Shown here: positions 48,081 to 59,457 of the stretch, piece by piece | How the letters are laid out: the number at the start of each line of letters is the position of its first letter | Numbering within the stretch: position 1 is the stretch's first letter | Source: Isoetes taiwanensis | Taxonomy: Eukaryota > Streptophyta > Lycopodiopsida > Isoetales > Isoetaceae | DNA length: 64,000 nt | Direction: 5' to 3' | Assembly: GCA_021234155.1 (NCBI GenBank) | Contig: JAJEKV010000050.1 | Coordinates: 10,052,495 to 10,116,494, forward strand | Position numbers and translations under genes: made by a program | Notes under the pieces: model-generated | The model's input: only the letters and a program-made list of their open reading frames with translations | Database searches by the model: none | What the model was told of the DNA's origin: nothing

Positions 48081-48389
48081 TAGTCAGTATAATCATCAAA
48101 TGCACAAAGCGTCCGGGCACAGTCAAGTTAATCATCGATTTTTAGTCATCCTAATCGCCGGCTTTTCGTCAAGCTTTTCGCCGACGGACGTCGTAAACCT
48201 TTCATCGTGCTACTCGTCGATATCGCCAAACAAAAGATTCGCCAGTTTTTTACATCGCCTAATCGTCATCACAATCATCACTATGTGCTTATAAACCCAC
48301 ATTGGAGCTGCCCGACGATTGTCCCGGACGCTTCCAGCGTGCATCCTCTTGTAGTCTATAGTCACCAGTAGTAAAGCTTGCAAGCATAA
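48081..48389. other. No gene; TCGTC/ATCGTC-rich stretch
   Basis: The motifs TCGTC, ATCGCC and TCATC recur between 48120 and 48270 at irregular spacing, similar in style to 53660-53930. It may be a transposon subterminal remnant. Confidence 0.35.
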
Positions 48390-49233
48390 GGATTTTGATA
48401 TCTATGGCAAATGCATTGCAGCCTTTTTCAATTCTGATCTTGAAGAAGAAATATTTATGAAACAGGCACCAGGTTATGAAGTTGGTGAGAACAAAGTCTG
48501 GAAATTGAAGAAAGCAGTTTATGGATTGAAACAGTCACCAAGGCAATGGTATAAATGCATAGATGGTTTTTTAAGAGAACAAGAATTCATAAAGATGAAT
48601 CATGATGGGAATGTATATATTTTCAAAGGTGGAGGAGACCTCTGCATTATTGCCATATATGTGGACGATTGTATAACGGTTGCAAATAGTACAAACGTTC
48701 TAGATCATTGCAAACAAGTGTTGAAGGAGAAATACAAAATGACAGATTTAGGGGAACTGAAACATTTCTTGGGAATTGAGGTATCTCATGACATGAATAA
48801 AAGGATAATCACCTTGTCACAAAGTAAATATATTAATTCAGTCTTGAGCAGATTTAATATGCAGGAGTGTAACTCAACAAACACACCAACAGGAGCAAGA
48901 ATTTCAAAGAATATGTCTTAAAACAAAGCAGGAGCAAGAAGAGATGATGGAAATACCATATAGAGCATTGGTGGGAAGCCTTTTGTATATTGCTAATAAT
49001 ACAAGACCTGACATTGCTTTTATAGCTAATGTGCTTAGCAGGTACAATCATAATCCTGGAAAGGGCCATTGGCTAGCTGCAAAAAAGGTTCTGAGATACC
49101 TAAAAGGAACTAAAGATGTTGGCATAGTGTATGATTCTCAAGACTTAATTTTAAAGACATATTGTGATGCAGATTGGTGTGGAGATCTAGATGAACGTAA
49201 ATCAACATCTAGATATGTACTCATGCTAGGTGG
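48390..49233 (+). pseudogene. Ty1/copia reverse transcriptase and RNase H start, truncated
   Basis: The plus-strand frame from about 48430 gives the copia RT block: EEEIFMKQAPGYEV, KLKKAVYGLKQSPRQWY, the catalytic YVDD at 48658-48669, and TDLGELKHFLGIEV. A TAA at 48919 breaks the frame. The next frame (48944 on) gives IPYRALVGSLLYIANNTRPDIAF, LRYLKGT and the RNase H motif DADWCGD with KSTS. It ends abruptly near LGG at 49233, where the LINE insertion begins, and resumes at about 50939. The 5' two thirds of the element (gag, protease, integrase) are missing. Confidence 0.92.
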
Positions 49234-50936
49234 TGAAAGAAAGCTCAACGAGAACTTGATTTTAAACATAAGCAACTGCTTTTCTCAATTGTATAGGAAC
49301 TTGCAACCACTCGCATCTTATCACGATGTATACGATTCAATCGAGGCCTATTGGTTTTACGTGGACGATAAAAAATCTATTCAACTCAATTCGATTCTAT
49401 CAAAGCTTTTAGTTAAATTTATAAATGGCCAAAAAATCCTTATTACATGCACCCCTTCGCTCCTTCCATGAGCACCCTTAAAGTAACTAGGTGGTCCAAG
49501 GTAGAGTGATTCGTACGAAAACTCGCTTGTCCTATTCATCTGCAATCTTATGTTCAAGCATTGCGGCAAATAATTTAGCAAATGCATTGCTCACTAGAAT
49601 GGTTTTATATTTTTTGATGTCATCCTTATCACTACTTATGCACCCTATTCGTATTATTTTTTAGGAAAATATCCTTTTTAAGAGTGCTTCATTTCATAAA
49701 TTTACCAAAAGGCCACAAAGCTTGTCTTGTTCCCATTTAAAAAGCTCAATTAACATAGCTTTTAAATCACATGTATGATTTTCGAAGATTATTTGTACAC
49801 CTTTAAATGTAAATATGGGTATGGCTTCTCCTACGCAATCCAAATTACATGTATCTTGAAACCAAGGAGAGACAATGGGCGGCGTTTCACAAGATTGGCA
49901 TTCAATTTAAATATGAAAGGAAGATGATCAGAATCTAGAATTTTTCCAAGAACATAAATCGCCTTTGAAGCCCTATTCGAGAGAGGGAGGGAGGGAGGGG
50001 GGGGGGGGGGGAAGAAGGGGGAGGGGAGGGAGGGGGAGGGAAGGGGAGAGAGGAGGAGAGTATATCAATCCATAGCGCTTGAAATGTTAAAATTGTCCAT
50101 GAGGTTAAATAAATCTATAATGTCTCGGATGATCGATCCAAACATCTAAATAAGGACCCGATTTATGAGCAAGCATTTTTAATAGCTTTCTTAAAGTCCG
50201 ACCATGTATACTTAGATTCAACTCTGATATTGTCATATGTTTCTCTTCCATTGTAAGAACCATGTTAACATGGGTTATTGTTCAATATAATGCTTCACCT
50301 CCAAGGTTAATATGCCCTGCTTAAGCTAACATAATGTAATATGGTGTTTGTGGCTTTGCACGAAGCTCACTCAAACAAGAAACACTTTCACACATCTCAA
50401 ATGGCATTCCAAAAATTTTGAGATAATCCAGGTCCCCAAACTGTGCTATCATACAACATAACTAGTTTCACTTAAACTCTTCTTCTTGATTTCGAATGTA
50501 TATCATGCCATAAATGATCCACAATCCTCTTGAACCATCTTATTGGGAAGCCCTTGTCAACCTATAATTACTTGTCATATCATTCTCATGATATTTATAT
50601 TTTGTTATCTTTTGTAAAGGACACCACCCACTGTAAACATAGTGCAATCCTTGCCACCGAACACTATAATTTTTGGTTTATTTACATTGATTTGCATTTG
50701 CTTCGTGGAGCAAAAGGACTCAAACATGCCTAAGTGTCTTTGTAATCCACTTGCATTTTGCAAGCATTAGCAATCGCAGTATATATTTGCAAATTTATGC
50801 TCCCATGCCACTTAATCTCGTCACAACATTCAAGTTCATCAATAAATAAAGCAAAAAGAGCGGAAGAGCATGGGCAGCCTTGTTTAACTCCAATTGTACT
50901 TTTTATTTGGTCAGATTCTGAATTAGCTGGAGAGGC
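49234..50936 (-). mobile_element. LINE fragment inserted in the copia RNase H
   Basis: The minus-strand frame 50945-50730 gives FFASPANSESDQIKSTIGVK and GVKQGCP..ALFALFIDELE, the finger/palm region of a non-LTR reverse transcriptase. Further down to about 49300 the reading continues only as frameshifted pieces. A G-rich tract lies inside (49982-50058). The outer boundaries coincide with the break and resumption of the copia RNase H, so this is a younger insertion. Target duplications and a poly(A) end could not be defined. Confidence 0.75.
49982..50058 (+). repeat. G-rich low-complexity tract
   Basis: About 75 bp of GGGAGG/GGGGG runs, including an uninterrupted G run of about 13 at 50000. 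It could form G-quadruplex on this strand, and may also be prone to assembly error. Confidence 0.85.
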
Positions 50937-51420
50937 AAAAAACAAACTTCAATCGCACTATCAACTGCAGAATCCGAGTACGCTGCCACTACACTTGCTG
51001 TAAAGGAAATTGTGTGGACAAGGAGATCTCTAAACGAGGTTGGAGTTACACAATCAAAAGGTGCACCACTTTTTTGTGATAATTTAAGTTATATTGCAAT
51101 GACAAAAAACTCTATCTGCCATTAGAGGACAAAACACATTGAAATGGAAATTCATTTTATCAGAGACATGGTTGAAAAATAGTTGATATGTATGCGAAGA
51201 TATTAGATCAAGAACAATGGCGACGATTAACAAAGGGACCTAACAAAGAAAAGGTTCAATAAGTTAGTATTGAAATAAATTGTGGAGGATTACAACATTA
51301 TGATATGGAAGGGGAATGTGAGCAATATTCATATCATAATGATTGTAAAAGATAGCATTGCAAGTTACAGGTTGATACAAATTATCTCCAAGTTATAGGT
51401 TGATGCAAATTATTTGTAAC
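50937..51420 (+). pseudogene. Ty1/copia RNase H C-terminal part and possible LTR start
   Basis: Begins QTSIALSTAESEYAATTLAVKEIVW, the conserved C-terminal RNase H motif of copia elements, and continues through LFCDNLSYIAMTKN and RTKHIEMEIHFIRD. It has a stop after NSICH and further stops beyond. It joins in sense with 49233. The purine-rich GTGGAGGATTACAACATTAT near 51280 looks like a PPT/LTR start, but there is no complete LTR. Confidence 0.85.
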
Positions 51421-52175
51421 ATCTATGAAGCATAGGTGTTTATGCGCTTTTACTTCCCTACCGCCCGAAATGACTGGCGCTACCGAGGCTACTGGCGTCA
51501 TATGCCTATCAGCAGCGGGTGGCGCCTCGGGAGGTGCAGCAGATGGGTGGCGCTGCGCTTGCTGGTGCACCTCCCTCGGCCGACTTCCCGACTGCTTTTC
51601 CTCGAGCGCCTCGCCTTCCCCGCGCTACCGGGTTATTGGTGTTCTGGGCCTATTGAGGCGCTGTTTTCCGTCACGGCACTTCTGTGGTCACTGCCGCCTT
51701 CCTGTGTAAATGCCTCAGTGGGTTTAGGGAATTGACCTGCTCCCCGGTGGCGCCTTATGGTCTAGTGGTTTGATCGAGCTCCGCCGTTGGGTCAAGACTG
51801 ATCTTTTTGCACCAAAGATCTATTTGCCCCGGGTTTTAGCGAGAAGATGGAGACTTAGCGCCGCAGGCGTGTTCGCCAGCCCCCACCCACCGAAAGAGGT
51901 TACTGCCTTTAGGCGCTTTGGCGGTTCTGCTTTGTTGGAGACATGCTTGTTGCTGCTTCTTGCAATAGCATGGATTTTTGATATGTAGTCATCCCGGCAA
52001 TGCTTTTTCCCTGTGTGGTTTTTAACTGGGCCGGGTGATTATGTTTTATTGAGTTTGTAAGGGCTTCGGCCCATGTTCTGGTAAGGGACTTCGGCCCGTC
52101 TTGTACTTGTGGTCCCATAGCCCGATTGGGCTCCGTGGACGCAAAAGTTTCTTCCTTCCTTCCTTCCTAAGTAAA
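51421..52175 (+). mobile_element. GC-rich repeat, candidate L1-like 3' end
   Basis: Composition is distinctly GC-rich. The stretch ends with GGGCTTCGGCCCATGTTCTGG, ACTTCGGCCCGTCTTGTACT and a (TTCC)n tail near 52150-52168. Plant L1 3' UTRs often carry 'GGGCTTCGGCCCA...TTTGTA' phrases, so I infer a LINE tail. The overlapping frames upstream show no motifs that I recognise. Confidence 0.4.
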
Positions 52176-53640
52176 AACATGATGGAGTTCTTAACCATTG
52201 AAGTTGACCTAGGCAATAAACATGATGGAGGCCTTAACCATTGAAAGGGTTAACTTATGAATTTCCTTGATTGTAAATAGTAATCTATTTATGAGGAATG
52301 CGGTCAAATGAGGAAAAGCCAAAATATATTTGAATACTGAAACTGCTCCATGGAGGTCGGATCTAGAAAGTCCAGTGGTTCCAGAACCGCCGGAACTCTC
52401 TAAATAAATTAACAAGAAGCATGCATTGCTAATCGACACTGGGTTTTTATAGATTGAAGAGGTCGGAGATAAGGTAATACATGGTCAGCACTGCTACAGT
52501 AAAATGGTCAATACCATATGATTTCATTATTGCTGAAGGTTTAACTTGAATTATTTGCTTATTTTGCATTGCTTTATCATATATTCCTTTTGTTCTAAGA
52601 ACAACTGTATATAGAAGGAGTTCTAGATTGTTGAGAAAATGATTTGAATTCATATGCTGATAGTTGTCCAAGTATTCAACCTCTAGAAAATTATTCAAAG
52701 CATTATTGATATGAATTTTTGCTAGACATCATTAGTTGATAAAGGTTAATATTGAAGTTATCTTAACTTATTTTTCATAGGAATGGGTTGTGTAAATTCG
52801 TCATTGATTTCTGGAAAACCTGTTATTGATGTTGCCAGAATGTGGAAGCCAATTTCCATGGATGCCACGTGGCATCATTTTATTAATCCTCACTTAAAAA
52901 TAAAGGCCCAACTTCCACCTTGATCACCAGTACAAAACCTGGATCACATGGTCTTATCTGACCTGATTTTTATCCACCAAGTATCATGAGCTTGCAGCTG
53001 AATATTTCATATAGTTGCTTCCCCAAAATTCGAAGTTGAGCCCAAGCTTCCACCTATTCGAAGTTGCGCCGGGGCTTCCATATTTTTTCGAAGCATAATA
53101 GCCAATAAGCTCTATCATATCTATAAAGCTCTCTGAAATTCATATCATTGACTGATTTCTATTTGGTAGAATTGTTTTGAATAGGTGTTACAACAAAAGC
53201 ATAGTCATAATTTCGCTCAAAATACCAGTATTGCACAAGGTTGAATGGCAAAAGTAAATCCATACCTTATTTTGATCTCAATCTATTTTTAACCCACAGG
53301 CCACATCATTAAACATTTCACAACCAGCCTTTTTAAGTACAAATAAGATCTTATGAACAAGCCATTATTATTATTTTTGAGCTCTTAAGGTGGACAACCA
53401 ACTTATCTATTCAAACTTCACAACAACTAAAGATTCTGAGGCCAGCAGTTCTATGGCCAGTCAAAATCCCTAAATCCGGAGATCTGGATTCTGTAGATAT
53501 TAAGAAGATGAGGCTAATCCCTTCCCCGGATTATGGCAAATAACCCTTGAGGCCGACAACCCGAGAGGGTTATTTTGCCATGATCCCCGAGAGGGGAGGG
53601 TTAGCCTCCCCTGTAATGTTGATCTCAAGCTAAGAAAATG
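52176..53640. other. No recognisable gene
   Basis: AT-rich. Contains TTCGAAGTTGAGCCCA near 53030, followed by a similar TTCGAAGTTGCGCC. The first phrase is also present at about 5790 and 27080 upstream of the two kinase copies. The stretch 53540-53620 has a short repeat of CCGAGAGGG. Confidence 0.35.
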
Positions 53641-53654
53641 TCATGTCTGATATT

Positions 53655-53935
53655 CTGACAGGATATTTTGATGAACATAATGATAAAAACAATCTTCAGA
53701 ATATTTGTCAAACATTCGTCAGAAGTAGTCGTCACATTATTCGTCAGACTTTGCATCAGATTAATCGTCAAAATTATTCGTCAGATTTTTTGTTAGATTT
53801 TGCGTCACATTTTTTGTCATATTTTTCGTCAGCAAATTTATGCATCAAAGTTTTCGTCAATTTTTTCGTCAGAAATTTTCGTCAGTTTTTTGCGTCAATG
53901 TTTTTGTCAGAAAATTTGTCAAAGACTTACTGGAA
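53655..53935. repeat. TTCGTCAGA-type short repeat cluster
   Basis: At least a dozen copies of (T)nCGTCAGA / TTTGTCA at intervals of about 15-25 bp, ending with TTACTGGAAAAACC at about 53928. Short subterminal repeats next to a CTGGAAAAAC-like end suggest the edge of a decayed CACTA-like element. Confidence 0.55.
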
Positions 53936-53945
53936 AAACCCATAA

Positions 53946-54640
53946 GATTTTTCCTTCCACGCAAAGGCTCTAGTAGATTTTGAGGTGGTGCGATCCCATT
54001 GCCATGGTGTAAACCGGGTTATAGAGAAGAGCATCGTCCATATTGACCACCTTCTGAAAGTAGACAATGTGGCGATCAAGAGCTGCCCTCTGAAAAGACA
54101 AGAAACGACCAGAAGCAGGATTTGATATGGGATCATGGACTCCACCACCAATGCCTGTACTAAGAAGGATTTCTACACCTGCTCCAAGTCATTCCAGGTA
54201 GCGAGGGACATCACTGTGCTCCAGACTTCGACCCTATATAGAAGGACGGGCTCCACTAAGACCCTGAACTGATGCAACTGATGGGCTCAATCATACAGAT
54301 CTGCTCGGTGACTGTTGTTCTAGATTGCATATAATGCCTTCCAACCTGATGTCGCTCATAGCCGAATGGAAGTGTTCCAGTGCATAATAGAAGAAAACTC
54401 TAATCCCAAATATTTGTAGGTGGGTGCCACTTCCACATTTCGCCCGCGGTAACTGAAGGAGGGTGCCCTTGACTCATATGAGGATGATATGAAAACCACC
54501 TTAGTCTTGATCAAGTTGACGCGTATGTCTCTCGCATGGCAAAAAGTGTCCAGGACATCGAGATGGTGCTGCATATTTGCTGAAGTGTAAGCTAGGAGGT
54601 CCACATTATCCGCATATATTAGCGCATTTTAATTAGAGGA
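53946..54640 (-). pseudogene. LINE reverse transcriptase C-terminal fragment
   Basis: The minus-strand frame 54604-54356 gives MDLLAYTSANMQHHLDVLDTFC and RVNLIKTKVVFIS, then YRGRNVEV and YKYLGLEF, the C-terminal palm/thumb of a plant non-LTR RT ('ADD.....L...L..FC...GL.VN..KTKVM.F'). Downstream frames (54151-53927) continue to the RT end. The catalytic region would lie upstream, beyond 54640, and is missing. It may be the same family as the fragment at 49234-50936. Confidence 0.8.
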
Positions 54641-55464
54641 AAAATGATGGAGGAATTGGGGAAAGGTATGAAGGAAGTCCTGTTTCAATTTTCAAGAAGC
54701 CACAATCTGAAGGTATTTTAGCTAAGGGCGATTCGTGGGCTAATAATTCAACCCAATATGACAGAATTGAAGTGTTAAGACTTGATTAAAAAGAAGCAAA
54801 TGGTCCAAGAGATAAAAAAGGCCATGTTTCAACTGCTGCAGAGGTACAATTTTAAGTAACGTTAGAAACAAATGGAGCTTCTGTGATTATTAGCCTGCCA
54901 CAAGTTCTTAATCCAGCCAGTACAAGAATGCCAGAATCACCCAATCTTCTGGAGAATCCAATCTTTGCTTCCATGAATCTATCCCATGGCCAAAAAATGT
55001 TACAACAATTCAACTTGTTAGATCCTCAAGCAACAACAAATCCGGCAGAAGTAATAGAAATAGCAAATCTGGCTCGCCCTTCCACTATCTGACGTCCTCC
55101 AATCGAATCCTAAAATGCTCCAGCCCTAAAATGGATGAGCTCGAGCATTGCATGCCTATGCTTTTTTGCTTCCTGCCCTATTTTTTTTAGCCGTAAAAAT
55201 AAACAATGAGGGTTAGGAAAAAGCACGAAACTAGAGCTCTAGACAGGCCCGACAGGCTGTGATGCCATAACTGCATCCTTGCCGGCTCTAATCTAGGATT
55301 CGGCCAAGCAAATTTTTTTAAGAGAAGGATCAGACCAGAATTAAAGTCCCGAATGTTGGAATTCTAAAAAAATAATGGACATCTCTATGGCTCTAAAATT
55401 AAAAAGCATATAAAAATATAAAAGTAAACCCCTCTTATTGTGCTACATATTATTCCCTCCCTTT
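54641..55464. other. Unassigned, with one protein-like frame
   Basis: The plus-strand frame ending at 55092 (from about 54883; the sense may extend back to 54660 through stops) encodes PQVLNPASTRMPESPNLLENP and a Gln/Asn-rich end. I recognise no family. LINE ORF1 origin is a guess based on the neighbours. 55093-55464 shows nothing. Confidence 0.25.
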
Positions 55465-55881
55465 TTTTTTGGAGGTAAGTATATATATTATATTAATAAG
55501 AAGTAAAAACACGCAAATGGACCTTACGTCCAGATATCATCCGTGAGCATAAGGGGGACCCGCCTAGTCCCAAGGGGAGTTAGGGGGTTAACTGCCAAAG
55601 TTTAAGTCGTTTAATGGCTACCTCCTCCAAGCTCCATGAGCAACGGAAAAATGTTTGAAGCCTTGTGTACTACCAATCTTATCAAGCTCCTTATCATAAT
55701 TTCTACCATATTTCTGTGGTGCCCCAACCCCATCATTGCAACCTCCATGTTGAAGTATTTAGCGTATTCGAGTGGTAGAGGGAGTCTGCTTTCAATTGCA
55801 ACATCACACTGTGTTTTCAATTTGCCCATAGAGCAATGTTGATGACCCGAAGCTCTGGTCCGTGATCTAGCCGAAACCATT
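55465..55881 (-). mobile_element. LINE 3'-end fragment, minus strand
   Basis: On the plus strand a T-run (55464-55472) is followed by GGAGGTAAGTATATATATTA. Read on the minus strand this gives an L1-like 3' UTR ending in A residues. The upstream minus-strand frame 55880-55611 (89 codons) has no firm domain match. It abuts the copia LTR at 55882. Confidence 0.45.
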
Positions 55882-56232
55882 TGATAGAACTAGTGTAAAA
55901 CCAGCACAAACCCGCAAGATCGACTCAAGAGATAGAATAGAAGACAAGAACAACTCTATTGAGAAAAGCAATAGGAAATACAATCTTCGATTCGAGGCAT
56001 TGCATAGTACATAACGTACACTCAATATATACAACCGTGAGACTAAGAATAGTAGTCTACCGTTTAACCACCGCCCACTAATTACGGCATTTAGGGTTGC
56101 TCGCTTTCGAGGCCGACAAAGTGCCGCTGCCTCTCGTACATTTCAGCACCTTCTCAAAGACTCATGTGCTAAGTGCTTGAACCATCTTCATTTCGGACAT
56201 TAAACTTAGTCAAAGATATTTATATTCCAACA
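55882..56232 (-). repeat. 3' LTR of the copia element
   Basis: Starts at TGATAGAACTAGTG and ends at TATATTCCAACA. Aligns over its whole length with 60806-61157, with scattered substitutions and small indels, so the insertion is not recent. Confidence 0.95.
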
Positions 56233-56773
56233 CTCTCCCTTAAATGTTGTCGACTTTGCGTAAGAAAATCAGCTGAAACTAAGGTAATCCTTCTCTCCTT
56301 CAGCTGCAATTTCTTCATGCCCAAGCTCTCCTTCACATTGACAAACTTAGATCCAACTAATGGTTTGGTAAAGCCATCAAGAAACCCGATCCCCGTGAAG
56401 GAGCAATGAACAAGTTGAGAAGATCCCATTTGGATCTGCTCACGGACAAAACACAAATGGGTGTCAAGGTGTTTTGTCTTTGGGTGGTACTTAGCATCCT
56501 TGGCAAGATGGATGGTACTTGTGTTGTCACACAATATAACAGCCGAGGATGGAGGTACCGCAGATTGTCCACAAATGTTTAAGCCACAACAATTCCTCGC
56601 ATCCCAACACCGAAAGTGCTTTGAATTCTGCCTCCGCAGATGCCGATTGACATCAGACCGTGTCTTTTGGACAACCAAGTCAGCACGTTAGGCCCTATGA
56701 ACGTGACCATCCCGTTGTGGACCTCCCCGCTATCATGACAATTAGCATGATCCGCATCAACAAAGACTTTCAC
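56233..56773 (-). pseudogene. Copia RNase H
   Basis: Minus-strand frame 56773-56579 gives VFVDADHANCHDSGEVHNG (the D-A-D-x-A motif); 56678-56220 gives VILCDNTSTIHLAKDAKYHPKTKHLD..LCFVREQI, the usual C-terminal RNase H block. The middle (normally the STAESEY region) is frameshifted, so the protein is broken. The end overlaps the PPT. Confidence 0.9.
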
Positions 56774-57781
56774 TGGAAATCAGAGGACCTCCGATAAAGA
56801 GACCTTCCCCGTGAAGTCCCCTTCAGATATGCCAGCAGTCTTTTAGCAGCCTTCCAGTGCGACTGCCTGGGATTGCTCATGAATCGCCTTCAAGACTCCC
56901 ACAAGAAAAAGAGATATCGTGTCTAGTGACCGTGAGATATATCAACGCCCCTACCAAGCTCGATAGAGTGTGGGATCACACTCCTCACCATCGAAATCAA
57001 GCTCAAGCCTTGTGCCTGATCGTGCTGGACTTGCCACGACCTTTTGCAATCTTGCATACGACATCGCCGTAACATTTCTTTGATATATTTCTGCCGAGAA
57101 AGATAGATGCCATCCGAAAGTGCCGCCACACTTCTACACCTAAACAATAATGCATAAGGCCAAGGTCACTCATCTCAAGGACGAAGATAACTTCAACTTC
57201 AATGTAGAAATCAACACATCAAGATCTCCCCGTGATGATCAAATCATCAACATACAAAACCACAACGCACATTCGGCCTTCATGTGATTTGTAATAAAGA
57301 TTGGGGTCTGCTGCACTTCTGCTGAACCCCTGCTCAAGAAAGAAAGCATTAATTTTCGCATGCCAACATCTTGGAGCCTGCTTCAAGCCATAAATGCTTT
57401 TCTTCAAATGACAAACCAGTCGCCCTTCCCTTGAACAACAAATCGAGGTTGAGTCATATAGACCTCTTCCTCCAAATCACCATTCAAAAAGCGTACTTTA
57501 ATGTCCATTTGAAACATTAACCAACCTTTCATCGCAGCAAGAGCTATAACTGATCTAATAGTGGACATTCTGGCTACGGGAGCAAAGACTTCATCATAAT
57601 CTAAGCCTTTTTTCTGTGCAAAACCCTTGGCTACAAGTCTAGCTTTGTGCTTTGACACTGTCCCATCAGCATGAAATTTGGTTCTAAACACCCACTTACA
57701 GCCAATAACGTGCTTATCAGCTGGGAGTTCAACCAATTCCCATGTGCCTTGCTTCAGCAATTGAGAGTATTCTTCTTCCAT
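56774..57781 (-). pseudogene. Copia reverse transcriptase
   Basis: 57781-57404 (minus) gives WELVELPADKHVIGCKWVF, HKARLVAKGFAQKKGLDY and MDIKVRFLNGDLEEEVYM (normally DVK.AFLNG). 57407-57219 gives KKSIYGLKQAPRCWH and the catalytic YVDD near 57250. The remainder to 56774 is frameshifted (for example 57147-56923). The start lies after a Pro/Ala-rich linker (58179-57877) that repeats EPRRSARLKEK twice. Confidence 0.92.
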
Positions 57782-58287
57782 TGCATGTTGCCACCGCGAT
57801 CACTAGTCGCTTCATGAAAGGTTTGTGGATCAACATGATCCTGGACCTTGCCATTAAGGCAAGGTTACATGATCCATTAGACTTCTCCTCGCTTCTCCAT
57901 CGACGCGGCTGATCTCCTAGGTTCAACAACAGGTACAACAGGTGCTGCAACCGGTTCTGCAACAATTTGTTTCTCCTTGAGACGTGCTGATCTCCTAGGT
58001 TCAACAACAGGAGGTATAGCAGGTGCTACAATAGGTGTTGTAACAGGTGCTGGATCAGGTGCTACAGTACCTTCATGTGTGCTGGACTCCCCGTGAAAGG
58101 AACCAACCTGCTCATGGACCATAGGGCGAGTGGGATTGGGATCATCCCGTGCCACTACTTCAGGCAAATGTGAGTTCACCGAGAAACCACTAGAGAGGGA
58201 GAGAAAGGTCTACCAAAGAATGCTATCGATCTCCAACATCCAAGTCCGCCATTGTGAATCGCAGGAGAATCACCGGAAGATATGCCA

Positions 58288-59290
58288 TCATACACACAAG
58301 ATCTTCAACGAACTCGAACTCGACCGCCATAATAACCCGCTTGTTGGAAGGATCATACAACTTGTAACCTTTCCATTTTCTCGATACCCAATGAAGATGG
58401 CTTTGACAAAGCCGCCATGCAACTTCCCATACTTTTTTTCAGCTTTTCTCAGCAGGTATGGAAGCATAAGCCAAGCATCCAAACACCCTCAAATGAGACA
58501 CATCCGTTTCATTCTCCAAAATGCTTCATAAGGAGTCACATCCTCGACTCTTTTAGTAGGCGACCTATTTGCCAAATATGTCGCTGCCACTACCGCCTCC
58601 CCAAAAAGATTCAGTTGCTTGCTAGACTCATCATAGATCTTGCCAAATCAAGCAAAGATCTATTCCTCCTTTCAGCTACACCATTTTGTGGATGAGCATA
58701 AGGAATGATTAACTGCCTTTCAATACCTTCTTCCATGAGAAACTCATCAAAGGCATTAGAAACATATTCACCTCCATTGTCACTTCTCAACTTTTTATTA
58801 CTAACCCTGTCTCGCTTTTTCAACCGGCCGCTTTGAAGGCCTTGAACTTGCCAAGCACCTCAGATTTGCAAAGGCAAAGTATACACCCAAGTGTACCCAC
58901 TGAAATCATCAATCGTGGTCAAGAAATACCTCTTTCCACCTAGTGAAACATCGTGCATATAGCACAAATCAATGCAAAGCAGCTCAAGAGGTTGAGTTGC
59001 TCGATGAATAGCCCGGCCAGGAAAAGGTCGCTGAGGTTGCTTTCCGAGATGGCATGCAAGACACCAAGCTTGACACATTTCAGAGGGAATACCAGAACCA
59101 TCTTGTTCTTGTACAAAGCATGTACGCCAGTGGCTCCCAACATGACCAAAACGAGCATGCCACGATGCTCGCCAAATAAATCAAGACATACAAGACCATG
59201 TTCAGTCTTATGAACCGAACCATCAAAGACATACAAGCCATTCTCGCAGTCAGTCCATCGTGCCATGAACGGCAGACTTTTCAAGTCAAT
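58288..59290 (-). pseudogene. Copia integrase
   Basis: On the minus strand, 59078-58860 gives the zinc-binding end (CQAWCLACHLGKQ) and DLCYMHDVSLGGKRYFLTTIDDFSGYTW with the first catalytic Asp residues. 58823-58611 gives KLRSDNGGEYVSNAF with D and IPYAHPQNGVAERRNR with the catalytic Glu. 58482-58288 gives the AIFIGYRENGK C-terminal motif. The pre-integrase segment (59284-59080) is shifted. Confidence 0.9.
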
Positions 59291-59457
59291 TCCTTCAAGT
59301 GGATTCCTCGCCCAAAGATAGGCTTTGCCATTTCCGAGAACAATGTGATGGCCTGCTTTATCAAATTCAAAGCAGTTGACATGATATTAGATCAGAATCC
59401 GAGCAAACATGACATTCCTCACCTTACTAACTACATCACGCCCATGCAATTGAAAAG

